A stretch of DNA of 64,000 nt from Sternotherus odoratus (GCA_032164245.1 JAVMKO010000003.1:87402390-87466389); one strand, 5' to 3'; numbered from the stretch's first letter, positions 24,224-47,793 are shown. Notes: generated by a model not told the origin, from the letters alone. Translations and numbers: made by a program.

Positions 24224-24517
24224 GGCTACATCTATACTGGGAGCTAGACACATAGAACATCTACTCACATAGACATACTCATGCTGGCTGTCATTGAGCT
24301 AGCATGCTAACAATAGTAGTCTAGCGATGGTAGCACAGGTAGCGATGAGCAGCAGCATGGAGGTAGCTCTGCTGAGTGCACACCCACAAATTCCAGGCAG
24401 GGTTGTACTCGGGGTGGCTAGCCTGTGTCGTTGCTTACCACTGCTCATTAAGAGCTCGTGCAAGTACATCTACCTGAGCTGGGAATCACACCCCAAGATC
24501 AAAGTGCGGCCATAGCC
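24224..24517. mobile_element. PIF/Harbinger-type MITE with TAA duplication
   Basis: The left end GGCTACATCTATACTGG and right end CGGCCATAGCC are flanked by TAA at 24221-24223 and 24518-24520. The body is rich in GCTAGC and GTAGC motifs, as in related elements. Inverted ends are weak. Confidence 0.5.
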
Positions 24518-24849
24518 TAAAGGTAAGCAGGTAGTTCATTCTCCACTTATTCAGGCCTCTCTAGTAAGACTATCAACAACTACACCAACAAATGCCAACC
24601 ATGATGATATTTTTATTTTTCTCTTCATTAGGAATGAGACCACCAACCTATTTCTTACGAGCCACTGAACAGCCAACAGATGGTAATAACTTTCAGTCAC
24701 TGACAATATGGACTGGATTTCAAGCAGAAATATGGAAGTGAAAAACGATTCCACTGGCCATTTCTTGAATCATTCCTGGCTTTACTAATCCTAATGCTGA
24801 ATACATCAAGGGCTTGGGCTCCTAAATCATTTAGGTGCCTTTGAAAATT

Positions 24850-25710
24850 TTATCCCATACTAGCGAAAATACCCGGCGTTGCTCGGGTCCGTCGGAGGTG
24901 GGGAGGGGGCAGAGAGCTGAACGAGTGCGGGGTCCGTTGGAGGGGGGAGGGCAGAGAGCAAACCTGACACCCCCACCTCACCCCCCCGACCAAACCCGAC
25001 ACCCCCACCTCACTTACCCCTCGACCAACCCCGACTCACATTTTCACCCCCCCACCCAAACCCGACAAACAAACCCGACACCCACACCTCACTTACCCCT
25101 CGACCAACCCCGACCCCCCTCCTCACCCTCCCAACCAAACCCAACACGCCCCCACCTTACCCCTCCCACCAAACCCAACACCCCCTGACCAACCCCAACA
25201 CCTCACCCCTCACCCACCCCGACACCTTCCCACCCCCCCAGACCAAACCCAACACCCCAGGCTCACTTACCCCCCCGACCAACCCCGACACCCCCACCTC
25301 ACCCCCTGACCAAACCCAACACCCCAACCTCACTTACCCTCCGACCAAACCCAACTCGGGTCTGTCAGAGGTGGGGAGGGGGCAGAGAGCTGAGCGAGTG
25401 CGGGGTCCGTTGGAGGGGGGAGGGGGCAGAGAGCTGAGCGAATGCAGGGTCCATTGGAGGGGGTATTATGACATCATAACTATGTCACAGAGAACAGCAG
25501 CTGCCCAGCTGATGTGATTGGCCTTTAAATAATTTCACCCCTGGGGGGCATCAGGTGAGATTTGAAAAATTTTCAACTCTTACCCTGATTAGGACCCTAA
25601 GACCTATAACTGTACCAAATTTCAAGTCTCTAGCTCAAACGGTGTGGAAGGAGTAAGTGCACGTACATACACGCATACACCATTTGACTTTTATATAGAG
25701 AGATTTTTCC
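24850..25710. mobile_element. Interspersed repeat with internal C-rich satellite
   Basis: The left end reads ACCCGGCGTTGCTCGGGTCC, a sequence seen at the end of a widespread animal repeat. The right part (ACTGTACCAAATTTCAAGTC, then AAGGAGTAAGTGC and a TTTTATATAGAGAGA end) resembles the same class. Between them, 24965-25350 is an array of CCCCGACCAAACCCGACACC-like units of about 40-60 bp. A G-rich block (GGGGAGGGGGCAGAGAGCTG) appears on both sides of the array. The superfamily is not certain. Confidence 0.6.
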
Positions 25711-25978
25711 TGGTTTAATTCCATTGAAGTTAGTGGTGTTTCACAAGAGACTGAATCTAGCCAAATAAGCGTCAGTAGTTAGGAAGATTTAACTTTGACG
25801 TTAATTTTTTTTCTCTGTGGAATTCTGGTTAGAATGAGTGGTTTATTATTGATGTAAGTATATTATTGCCTAGAAACTTCTGTTTCATTGCTCATGTCTG
25901 GGTTCTAGATATTTAGAAGCCTATACAGTTAAATTATATGGTTATATTGGGTAATTGCATGAATCTCACAGTATAGTA

Positions 25979-26187
25979 CAGGCCTGCACAACTCGGAAAG
26001 CAGTGAGGGCCATATTACTGCAAAAAACCCAGCTGTGGGCCGAAAAGCCCTGCCCTCGCCCCGCCCCCATCCGCTTCCCCCCACCCTCCTCGCTTGGCTT
26101 GCCGCACCCCTAGTCACCCCCCACGGGTCACACAGTGAGTCCATGCGGGCCACATGAGGCCCCCGGGCCACATGTTGTGCAGGCCTG
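25979..26187. mobile_element. hAT-type MITE with perfect 8-bp duplication
   Basis: Perfect 14-bp inverted ends, CAGGCCTGCACAAC and GTTGTGCAGGCCTG, are flanked by GTATAGTA at 25971-25978 and 26188-26195. The body is GC-rich (GGGCCACATGAGGCCCCCGG). The 80-codon frame here is incidental. Confidence 0.9.
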
Positions 26188-26195
26188 GTATAGTA

Positions 26196-28045
26196 TATAG
26201 CGTGGAATAAAAAACAGCATTTCCTAGCAAAGATAAGATGTTAATAAATGGTAAAATAGGCATTCCTTTATTATCTACATCAAATTTATTTATTTTTTGG
26301 ATAGTATAATTGCTATAATATGTAATGTATGCATATGAAACAGTTATTTTAATATAAATACAGAATTGAGAGTGCTAGTTACCATCAATTCTATAGCATA
26401 ATATCTAGAAATAATTTATGGACTGTAGTTGTCTTTTTCTCCTTTTTCTTATTTTTAGATTAAATGTATTGAAGGAGAGCACAATTTAACAAGTGAACAT
26501 TGAATTGATTTCATGTCAGCTAATTTTACGCAAGTTAATATGATGGTATTAATGAACTGCCTGGTCACCCCTTGCTGTTGAGTTGTATTGTAATCTTTTG
26601 AATTGTTTAGTAATCTACAGGTAGTAAATATTTAATTGTTCAGCGCACAACATGACCTACTGAAAAATAATAAAATATCTAAAAGGTGATTGTATGCTTA
26701 CAAGGGACCTTGAATCGCTTGTTTCCATTTGCTCATACAAGACTTGAGTTCAAAGGTCAAATCCTTCCTTTATAGGCACTTATGGCCCCAAACACATCAG
26801 CACAAAGGCCTGGAAACAAAGTGACTCCACTCTACCCTTGAGGAATAGATGTGGAGTGACAGTATGTATAGGAACACAGAGACAGAGGGATTCTAAGTTG
26901 GTAAATTAGTAGTAAGTTCAATGGGTCTGCACCTGGCATGGATCTACTATTTCAACAAAACAGGGGAAGCAGAAACTGGCCATGTCCACTACTTCTCACT
27001 CATCTTTTAGATGTAGCTTCAGAGCAGCTTTAAAAGAGCGAGTTGTAGTGAGGAGTAAAATCCTCAGCCCCTTATATTCCCCTGAGTGCACAGCTCATTA
27101 CTTCAATTAGTTAGAGTGCATAATATTTATTTCTATCTCAGACTTCCTCAGACCATTTCTCTCCTCTTCCCGCAATGATGATTTATTACAAACATGTCAG
27201 CAAAACTCGTGGAAGCTTGTGGCCAATGTATTAGAAAAGAACCATCTTCCTTTCCAAATGCTAACCTGGCACAAATAGGTGCCCTGCAAATGGAGTATAA
27301 TCTGGGTTTCAGTGAAATAATACATGAGGGGTGACTTTGGCTCACTGTATTTACTGTTCTATTAGAATTTTTCTGACATACTCTCTGCTTTCCCTTTGTC
27401 AAAATTTTCCGCTTCAAACCCAATTCTTTCATTGTGAAGTAGGTAAGTACATTTCTATAGGCCAGACTGATACCCTTAATTGCACTGAATAGTACTTTAT
27501 AATCAGTCAATGGGATTAGTGGAGTAAGGTAATACATCAGTCTGGTCCCATTCAACTGAATTTCTGTTCAAGTGGGTACTCTTATATCACATATATATAT
27601 CACATGAATCACAATGATATGTGAGAGCTTCTGAATTCCAATGAGAGCTCACTATGCATCCTCATTCATTCAAATTACTCACCAAAGGAGCTTGAGTAAT
27701 CTATAGGGGTGGTTATGTGGAAGTGATATTGAGATGGGTGTTCTGTTGCTCACTGGAATCCAGATACAAAATATACTTTATATTTGTACTTACTTGAGGA
27801 GTGAAAGCAAACATCCCTTTGCTGACAAAATGGTGGATGTGGTCTTTCCCTATTATGACAGAGAAATGGTGAGCACAGAGAAATGGCCAGGAAGCTGCTG
27901 GCAGTGCAATTTAAGAAAAAGAAAGCACAATGTGTAATATCATCTCTCTGCTTGGTCATCTGGTGCATGAGTTACAAAACCTCTGGACCTCAGTGATGGC
28001 TCTTGAGCTCTAAAAACCTAAATAATTAATCTAAGTCAGTAGCCA
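26196..28045. other. Intergenic, nothing recognised
   Basis: AT-rich. The 135-codon minus frame at 27148-27555 has no recognised domain and is probably chance. Confidence 0.4.
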
Positions 28046-28050
28046 CATCT

Positions 28051-28450
28051 GAACAGACTCAAGGTCTCTTAAATAAAATGGGAATACCTCTAATTCCTCA
28101 GGAAATTAGAGCACAGTTAGGTAGTCCCCTAGCAGAGGAAAAAATAAAAAGCAGCAGTAAATCTTTGGGCTCTGGAAAAGCTCTGAATGAAGATGACTTT
28201 CTAATAGAATTTTATAAGCTCTTTTAGTCTCATTTGGCTCCTAATCTACTGAAATGCTTTAGAGATGTAGAGGAAAATAGTTTCATTTCAGTATTCATTG
28301 CAGCCCAGATTTTTCTTACCTCTCTCCCCACCAAAAAACTCAACGATGGACCATTTGCAATAATTAAATTACAGGCCAAAATCCTCTGATTAATGACTAT
28401 AAAGACATAGACTACAATATCATCCAGAAAATTCCAGAACAGTCCCTTTT
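28051..28450 (+). pseudogene. L1/Tx1-like LINE reverse transcriptase remnant
   Basis: One frame stays nearly open for over 100 codons with SLGSGKALNEDDFLIEFYKL, a stop, then SHLAPNLLKCFRDVEEN and later LPTKKLNDGPFAIIKLQAKI. This follows the L1 pattern of K-SPG-DG--AEFYK, then L-P-L---F----E, then LLPK and ISL--YKI. It has at least three stops and no flanking domain. It is independent of the CR1 copies. Confidence 0.55.
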
Positions 28451-28454
28451 ACGG

Positions 28455-31400
28455 AGAATAATTTAGCATCTAATCTTGAGGTTCACATTAATCAGAAAAG
28501 TTGCTACAGAATTTATAGGCCTGTTATAATTTGCTATTTTTAAAATTCTCAAGTAATCAGAAAAATAAAATCCAACAACCCCAACTGGGTTGCACCTCAC
28601 CCATAAACAGCAGCTGATTTCTTTGTTTACCCAAAAACCATTTAGTGCTCTGCCTACTACTCTGCCATACTACATACTATAATTGTATCCTTAATTTTTG
28701 TCTTGTTGCAAGTCTGCTGGAAAGTCAAGTGTGTGAGTCCTCATTAGCAGCAATTCATATGTAAATGGAGTAAGATGACATAAACAAAGGGTTTTTTTTA
28801 AAAAAAGAAAAGTTGTCCCAAAAACTTGCAATCATTGTGAGGCTATTGCTCATCCTTCTCAGATGTGATGACGGCTCAGCTGGGGTTATGATGCTTGGTG
28901 AATCTAATGTGCAGTGTGAAGGATGCAGAGCACACTCTGTGTGCTATTTACTGAGATGCTGGAGAAAGCATTTGACAAGAGAATACTTATCTCCCCATGC
29001 TATAGTGCCACAGTTGAAGTATTGGAGACATCTGAGTTTAAGCCTCATTAGCATAAGATCAAGGGACTGCTGGGAAGGTATTCTTCATTAGGTACAGGAG
29101 CCTTTAAAAAGCATGTCTTCCCCTTGATTTATAGTGACATGAATTTATTAATTTCCATGTGCATTGCAAGACCCATCTTTTCTCCCCGACCATAAGGAAA
29201 TGGGAGATGGGTAGTGATGGAATGGGAGTCTGATGGGGACCTCAACACTGCTAAGGCAGAATAATTTATCAATTTCATGTACTTTGTGTCAGGCGTGCTG
29301 CTCTCTTGATACAAAGGTGTATGAGGTAGCTGTTAATGGTTTGTGTTAGAGTCCACATTTGATGAAGTTGAGGTACATGGTGCTTTTTGAGTATCTGTTG
29401 GAGCTGGGAAAGGGAATGCTGGTGAGTGTCATTGATAGCATGGTAGGCAGTATGAAGGCTGAAAGGAACACACAATTCTTTCCCCTTATTTCCATACTTT
29501 TAAGGCATTGGATGAATGGACATGAATCATCAGTTCATTCCAGCAAAAGTATTATGATAACACTGAGAAAGTTGGGCTCCTATCCAGATTTTTAAAAAGT
29601 AGGATAAAAACCAGGGTACTCCTATCCAGTAGCCAAAACCTACGTTAAAACTGATGGCATTCAAAATCTCCATTGATGTTGATTCTGATGAGGAGTTTTG
29701 CTTTAAAAACTACTAGAACTACATGGCTTCAGATTTTACCCTTAAACTTTTTAATAAATGACATACATGCTACTGGAAAATGTAAAGTCAATCATGAGTT
29801 AATATCTCCAACTCCTTCTGTAATTGGAAAGAAAGATCTCCCATAGGCAGGTGCTAGGAATACATCGGACAGGACAGAGATTCATCACCTCTGATCTGTG
29901 GAGTAGTGGTGCTCTGTGGGGCACTTGTTGGTCACATGGTGCAGGTTCACCATGTTCATGCAGCTCGAAGGCTGCTGAAAACTGTGCCCAGCTAATGACT
30001 GGGGAAGACTGCAAAGATGACCTAAAATGTGTAAGTAACACAAAGAACAGGGAATAATGTCTTAAGTACTTCGTAGTGCTCCCATTTATGCATCTAGCCT
30101 ATGATGCAGGGAATTTAGCCGTAAGAATAAAGACATGCCATATCTGCATTAAGAGCTGCCACAGTGAACAAGGAAACTATTGAAGAAGGAGTGATAGTAA
30201 AACACAACACAATGAGATAAACAAATACTTAAAAGACGGCCCTGGCACAAAGCTAAGGTAAAGAATGGGTGGGGTGGGAACAGGACAAGGAGTCAATTCA
30301 CTGTGTAAGGCTCTGAGGCATCTAGTGACAGTCAGATCTCCAGCTGCCCCCTGGTGTGCAGGCAGGGTACAACACTGAATGCTGCTAGAATTTTTTTTTT
30401 TTTAAAAAAAGCCCCAAACCTAAAGATTTCTCAAGCTGCAGGTGCTAGACATTCCCCAAGATAGAAACACGATTAAAGTAACTTCAAGTGGAAGTAATTA
30501 AGGGTTCTGTTGTGCAAGAAGCTGAGGGCCTTTGCTGAAGTCAATCGGAGTGAACTGGGGAGTCAATGGGAGCTCCTCAAGATCTCACTGGAGGTACTAG
30601 ATGCCTTACTGGATAAAGCCCCAAGTTAGCAAATTATTAGACAATGGATTTAAATACTACAGAGCGTTCAGTAAGTGCATATGTGTGCACATGAGTGATT
30701 CCTTCAAATTGCTATTGCCAACAGCAGCAGCCCTGCAAAAGAGGTTGGAAATGAACTGTAGACTCTGCAGTGTGGAGGATAAGCAAATGAATCACATTGA
30801 AATGAAGTAGCAGCTGTCTTTATGGAGAGGATTAACAAGAACAGGTTTGGCCACTTAGGAGCTGTCCATCTTGTTTCAGAGCCTGGGGATTCTTGGCCTG
30901 ATAATAGCGTGAGTTTATGAGTGAAGCCAGAGAATACATAGGTAGCTACACAATTCTGTTCCAACATTAAAGTGACATTTGCTTGTGTAATGCTATAAAT
31001 CACAAACAACATAGATTGATTTCATGTTTAAAAGGAAGAACAATTTCTTAATACAAATAAAATAAAAAACTACTTTTCTCTTCTCCTGGCAGCAAAATGA
31101 TGGGAGATGCCCAAATTCATCTTCACTCGTTTTTGAAAAGTTTACACTGATGTGATGCACTAGCCTGACTCGTGGGTCATTTGCAGAGCAGGGCTATTAC
31201 ATGACTCCAACCTAAGTGCTCCTCTCCACTTGCTATTGCTCAATTTGCTGGGACTTTGGAGAAGCAAATCAAATAAAAATGTGTGAAGTGTGAGTGCAGG
31301 AAAAAGATGGCACATGGGATATCCCTACACACAGAATTGCTAATGACACCTGCCCAAAAATTCTGTGTGGCAAAAGGACCATACATATGGAGAGAGGTTA

Positions 31401-32420
31401 GGGAGTAGAAGAACCGGAGAACAGATGCTCTTAGCATGTGTTCTCCTTCTGTGTAAAATATTCTGGTTATTTAGTGATAGTTGGAACAGCATTATTTATT
31501 AATTATTATTTAGCTGTACTAATAAACACTCTCACGGAAAGTTCTAGGTTTCCTAATTAATTATAGTTACAGAATGATGACCCTCCAGCAACATTACATA
31601 ACAGTAAAAGGGGAGCAAACTAACTCAACCAGTGAGTAAATCAAAACAGAAAAGCTCTTTTCACTTTTCTCTGAAGGAATATATCTTCATCTTTCCCACA
31701 AACTGTGTCAAATGTGGGTGGCTTTTGCAGTATGCCTGGAAGGTTCTGAAGTTTGAGCAATTTTAGATCAAGGTGGGAAACCAGTTAGAATCCTGGGGCC
31801 CTTGCAGAGAAAACAGTACAAGCAGCCCCCTTTTATTTATAAGGAGGGAAATCAAACCTGAGAGCCTCCTTAAACTTTACTCAGAGACTGATACTCAACC
31901 AGCTGAGATCCTGGAATTCTAGTATTATGTGCTTCCAGCAAGAGGCCCCGCTCAGTAAGTGAACTGCTGTGTTTTGCACAGGTGACAAAGGCAAAATCCA
32001 CATCCAAAAGTAAAAGTCGCAACATCCTGGCTAGGCACAGAGTGTAAAAAGCCACCTTAGTTACTACTGCAAGACGATCCTCTAACAGCAGCTGGCAGTC
32101 TATAATCACTCCCTAAGTCCTGAACTTTGGTGAGGAGTGGTGAACTCACTTCCTCAGATTGAGGAGGTTGATCTATTATCTCTGCTATCTCTTCTGCAGA
32201 TTCCCCAAACCCACAGTCCTCACCTCCATTTCTCATGAGCTGAGCTTCACCCAGCTCATTCTCATTCACAGCCCTGTCTGAACTGAACAGTGGCTGAGGT
32301 GCTGACCCACAATGTTATTCAAGAAAGACAAAGAGCCATACATTTGGTATGATCAGGATACTGAAATGGCTTTCCTGTGCTAGTCCATACATGAGAGCCT
32401 TTTGGGACATGGAGGCTTAT
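28455..32420. other. Intergenic, nothing recognised
   Basis: Short frames only. An A/T run lies at 30391-30410. No gene or clear transposon ends. Confidence 0.4.
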
Positions 32421-32423
32421 GGT

Positions 32424-32701
32424 AGGGCTACACTATCCGCCACATGGGCAGGTAGTATTCGATGTATCGGGGACTGATTTATCGCGTCTCGCCTAGATGC
32501 AATAAATCAATCCCCAAAAGTGCTCCCGTCGACTCCAGAACTCCAGCTCCGCAAGAGGAGTAAGTGAAGTCGACGGGGGAGCCGCCGCCGTGGGGATGGC
32601 CAGGTAAGCTGAACTAAGGTACTTTGACTTCAGCTACGCGAATAGCTGAAGTTGTGTACCTTAGTTCGAACCCCTCCCTCCCTGCTAGTGTAGCCCAGGC
32701 C
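32424..32701. mobile_element. PIF/Harbinger-type MITE
   Basis: The ends GGGCTACACTATCC and (inverted) GGCCTGGGCTACACTAGC are inverted repeats, flanked by GTA on the left and TTA on the right. An internal palindrome around TTCAGCTACGCGAATAGCTG is shared with 3339-3634. Confidence 0.65.
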
Positions 32702-33069
32702 TTAAAGTGATGGCCCAGTAGCCATATGGTAAATCTGTCAACTGTTGTGACACTGCCAAGCATCCTTGTGTGAAACAAGGGAGGACAGTCTGTCTTTGAG
32801 AGTTAGGGAAAATAGGGTCCTGTGGACACTGAGTGAGCTAGTCACTTATAAAATAAGCTTACAAAAGCCAAAAGCCTCACAATAGAATGTATTAACCATA
32901 TTAAAATGGGAAAACAGCAGGTAAAATCTTGGCTCCAACTATCCCAATGGCAGTTTTGCCATTGACTTCACCCCATACCATTACAATCTGACCAATTCCT
33001 TAATTCCAGAAATTGCCCCTACTTTGCCCAACAGCATCATCAACCACCTCAATGTGATCATGCACGCAC

Positions 33070-33300
33070 ACGCACATCTAAAAGGAGCAAGAGTAACCAG
33101 CAGACACATTTTATCTCACCCCCCCCCCCCACGCAAACACACACCCCTAAAAAGAATAAGAGTAGTTGGTTCACTCTGTCTCTCTCTCACACACACATCC
33201 CACTCTAAAAGAAACAAGAATAGTTGGCAGACACACACACACTCTCTCTCTGTCTTGTTCTCTCGAAATAAGAATAGCTGGCGGACACATTCATAGCTGA
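33070..33300. repeat. Imperfect tandem repeat rich in CA and CT
   Basis: Four copies of CTAAAAGAAACAAGAATAGT-like units, starting near 33076, 33147, 33205 and 33262, are separated by CACACA, CTCTCT and C runs. Unit spacing is about 57-71 bp. Frames here are repeat artefacts. Confidence 0.75.
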
Positions 33301-33304
33301 GGTC

Positions 33305-34930
33305 ACTGAGTTGCTCTTCAGCCAAAAAACAACAAACTCACTCCTTCTGTCCTCAGGCTATACGAGGCTAACAAACATAACATCCCCCAAGAAAGGCAAG
33401 ATTAATCAAACAGCTCTAAACCTTCATGTTTGCAGAGTCCTTCGTTTTTATTTTATTTTATCTTAACTTTTTCTTTTTTAATCACGCATATTTTGAAAGA
33501 GAGACAAAAGTAAGACAGCAGTGAAAACATTTAATGTCTCTATGGAAACATAGGCTAACTCATATTTTATTGCCAAGTGACTACCTAACTAGAGTTTTAC
33601 ATCCTATTGGATCACTACAGGCCATCTGCCATACCAGAAACTTCTGCAAAAAATAAAATAAAAAATAAATTGTTTTTTCAGTTAAAGAAAAAAATCATCA
33701 TTCTTGGCTACTAGTTCAGAACAATTTTGAAAAATTCAAATAACCTCACTTCAGACGTGGCCCCTTAAAAAGATAAAGGCCTGCCTCAGAGAATTAATAG
33801 AAAATGACCCATTTCTAGTTGTATTTTAATTATAAGGTTGTATATTGGCAGTCACAAGGCAAAACAAATGATTAAACAGCTGATTCTTGTACTCTAGCAC
33901 TAATTGTCTTCCTCTCTCCTTTCCTCTGTTAGTGTCAAAAGCATTTTCTTTTAAGATTTAACAGTTACTGCCTACACTGACGCTCCTGGCTGCAGGCTAT
34001 CTCCCCAGATCTTGCTCCAAATACAACAGAGGAATAGGTTTCCTGCCAAACCCTGGGAAAGTTTGAGGACTTTACTTTTAAAAATACAATCTTTTATCAG
34101 CGCTCAAAGCCTGCCAAGGTAATTATGGGCCATACTGCATATACATCTCTGCAAAAGGCCTGCAGACATTTCAAACACTTAATAGAAAAACTCTATAAAT
34201 GTACATATTTAAATAAATAAATCTGTCATGTAAAGGTATCACTTAATCTCAAACAGTGGAAGGAACTCATAATGAGAATGGAATGGCTCAATAAGCCTTT
34301 CAAAGCCCCCAGGTGTAATTTAAATTAATGCTTTCTCCTGTCATGCCAGTCACAAGACATACTTATTATATCTTTGGATTGTCAATCACAATCCATTTAG
34401 CACAGACAAAGCCATGTAGCTTTGTGCTCTTGCCCTTCAAGCTGGTTCAACAGATTTTCATGTCAAAATCTATTGACAAGCAAGCCAATGGCTGAAACAA
34501 GGTCACAGAATTCTGTGATTTAAACTGGAGAAGATACAGTCCAAGGTAAGTCTGATGCGGCAGCATGTTTTTTGGGGGGGGCTGGGGAAGCCTGCATTTA
34601 AAATACTTAAATTAATTCTAGATCATACACGCTGTTTTCTGTACCTTTTCAGGTCTCTTGGCCACACTGTAAGAAGCAAACAAAAATAGAAATAATGAAG
34701 CAAAAAGAAATAATTTGCATAATAAATAAGATTGCACAGAGATTTCCAGGTGGCATTGATAGCCAAGGACTCTGTTCAATGTTCACTTGGGTCTTGAGGC
34801 AAGCCCAGTGAAGTCTAAGATTCTTGTTGACTATAATAGGCTTTGGATGGGCCCCTGGTAAGGTTGCAATCATTTGTTCAGGATGTGGAACCTACCAGTT
34901 TTCCATGCCTTGGTCACCTCCACCTTGGTT
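33305..34930. other. Intergenic, nothing recognised
   Basis: AT-rich sequence with A/T homopolymer stretches. No exon or repeat boundary identified. Confidence 0.4.
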
Positions 34931-34935
34931 TACTG

Positions 34936-35143
34936 CAGGGTTTCTCAAACTGGGGGCCGCGACCCCCCGGGGGGTCGCCGAGCGCTCCCCGGGGGGTCGC
35001 GAGCTCCTGCCGCCGCAACTCACGGCGGGGACTGGGGGCCGGCGCGCAGCCGGCAGCCCGCCCGCAGCGGGGACTGGAGAGGTCGTGCCACACCGACGGA
35101 GCTGCAAAAGGGGTCGCAGTCTCAAGAAGTTTGAGAACCGCTG
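34936..35143. mobile_element. hAT-type MITE with perfect 8-bp duplication
   Basis: The inverted ends CAGGGTTTCTCAAACT and AGTTTGAGAACCGCTG are flanked by GTTTACTG at 34928-34935 and 35144-35151. The body is very GC-rich (GACCCCCCGGGGGGTCGCCG), in contrast with its AT-rich surroundings. The overlapping long frames (up to 161 codons) come from this GC content. Confidence 0.92.
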
Positions 35144-35154
35144 GTTTACTGTAA

Positions 35155-37600
35155 TGCTCTCTACACGTGAAACTTACTTGCCACATTGTGGCTACCTGCT
35201 TACTTGGCAAAGATTCTTTCACGGAACACATTACACCTGTGCTCCATCGACCAGCAACGGATTCCTATTTGTTTCCAGCGGAGGTCAAGGTTCTGATTTG
35301 GACCAATAAATCATTATATGTTTTAAGTCCGGACTATAATGCCCTCTCTCCCTGTGTTCCATACCTATACGTGAGGTCAGCTGTGGATCTCTTCATGATT
35401 CTGCCCCTGGAATTCTACTTCAAAGGAAGAACGAGCAGCGAACGCTGTCAGAGAGTTCACAAACCTGAAACCTATCTTCCTGACAGTCTGATAGAGTCTG
35501 AATTTGTAGATCGTAAGAACATGATGCAAGATCTATCAATTTTGTTACATTTTTAATGAAATTGTTTTGACTGGTTGTTGGGGACATCAGAATTACTATA
35601 CAGGAACAGCATAATGGACAATCTAATGTCCTGTCTCTGAGTGACAAGTACCAGACACTTCAGAGGAAGATATGCAAAAACCCATAATAGATTCTAACAG
35701 CATCCCAATGCCAGAGGGCAAGGAGCTCAGGGGTATCTGGTAGAGAGTTTCAGTTGGCCTGACCAGTTTAGTGTAGTCCAATTCATTTATGTCATAATCT
35801 GTATCTCTTAGGTGTCGTGTAAGGTGTTATTGGAAAACCATAACAACCTAATCATTAATATTCTTGTGTGGTGCAGGTATAGTAAATGACCAAAGGACTG
35901 TACAAAGGTAAAGGAAACATGGGACTAAAATGTGTTTGGGGATAAGTCTGGGGAGTGGGAAAACAAGTTTTTTCCAAAGGAAAGGCTGACACCTCCATTG
36001 ATGCTGATGAATCTACAAATGCAGTAACATTTTATTTGGTTATAGAAAAGAAAAGACTCAGACTAGCAGCAACTGAGGTCCAAAGGGTCAGGAACACAAT
36101 AGACTGAAATGTAAACAAAAGGAATAATTTTTAAATCTTGTAAATAACAGTAATATTAAAAATATCATATAGGTACCCATAACAATCTTTTTTTAAATTC
36201 CTTTTTCCTCAATTCAGTAAACAAGATGCATTGAGAAAATTATATAAAGAAAATAAATTCCAAGGTGTTGGAGGAACTGGTGACAAATGAGTATCTTTAT
36301 TTTACCATCAAAAACAAAAAAATCTACTTTTTCAACGTTACTCTAATTGTAGAAAATATTTAATTGTACCATGATTTTGACTTTTGTATCCATAGAATTC
36401 TAATCTCTCTTCTGTAATAAAAAATAAGATATTTCTCAAAATTTATGCAAATCAAGTGACTAAATCACGAGATTTTTTTTCCTCAAGATAAATATCCACC
36501 AAAAGCTATATAATTAAAGATTCAACTTAGACCTAATCTTTTTATTCATTAGTGGAACAGCAAGGCCCTCTTCTGGATTATGAATTACAGCATGGCTAAG
36601 CAAAAGCATATGTAAGTGACATTTAAATAACAAATGCCCCAAAACGTAGACTGTCATGCATCTTGTTCTCTTTTTCTTACTGCCATTTTCCTTTCTTAGT
36701 TTTCACATTTGTGGTTACACATTTCAAATACCAGGATTTAGTAGTTTAAAATGAGTCCAATTGACTGGTGGGTTTAATTCTTAACTATAATCTTTCTCTG
36801 TATGCTAACATTCAAGAGAGAGGTAAGAGGGACAAACTTTCATGGCAAACTCCAAAACTTCACATACAAACACTAGGCAGGCAAAACTGGAATGTGGTTA
36901 TGCAAATCATCATTTGTTTATAGAAATCAAGTAGTCAGACATGTAGTTTTATATAAATATCTGCCTTTCATATGTGACTTTTCAGAAGCTCTTTGAAAGT
37001 TTGGCCTACAGTAGGTATACAGTGGAAAACAATGAACATTAGTCTGATCTCACTTTTCAAGATCCGTATAATTGCTTAACTGTCCTTTTGTTACCCGCTT
37101 GTAACTCTTAATTGTATTCTAATTCAATATGCGGTAGGGTAGTATATGAATGTAACTTTCTAAGTGGCTTGTTTGTCCACTTTTGGTATTGATCTAGTCT
37201 CTACAAGTACCTGCTGTTTAACAGCAAGAAGCTGTTCCATAGATAAAAGGACACAGATCTTCATCCATGTGCTGTACAGAATGGCAGTTACTCCAGTGGA
37301 GCGCTGAATCCATATGGCTGAAAAGAAATTCAATCTAAACTATCATTCAACATATTCTCCACCAAACAGAAGTCATACATTCTTCATAACGACTATGTTT
37401 GGTGATTAGAAATCATTCAACCTACCAGCCATAGAAGATGACAGAAACCAATAATGTTCAACTACTGAAACCATACAGATCAACATATTGATGTTCATTA
37501 ATGTTTCCATTCCATACCCAAATGCTGCATCAAAGGGAACAGTGAAGAGATCTCTTTCCACAAATCATTACTTTGTTATCTTTCAATGTTCCATCAGTGG
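35155..37600. other. Region downstream of ADAT2, probably including its 3' untranslated sequence
   Basis: No other gene is seen. On the minus strand ATTAAA occurs at about 36772 and AATAAA at 36541-36546, roughly 0.8 and 1.07 kb past the ADAT2 stop, either of which could serve as a polyadenylation signal. The true transcript end cannot be read from sequence. Confidence 0.4.
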
Positions 37601-37607
37601 AGGGCTA

Positions 37608-47793
<10,186 letters not shown>

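Noticed and set aside
33024..33325. Overlapping His/Ser- and Cys/Val-rich frames
   Set aside because: They are translations of CA/CT-rich tandem repeats.
34824..35309. A 161-codon plus-strand frame
   Set aside because: It spans a hAT MITE with a perfect target duplication; the frame is due to the element's GC-rich body.
1..37600. Exons of AIG1, the expected neighbour on the ADAT2 side in other vertebrates
   Set aside because: I looked for its conserved membrane-protein segments in the frames and found none; the gene probably lies further left.
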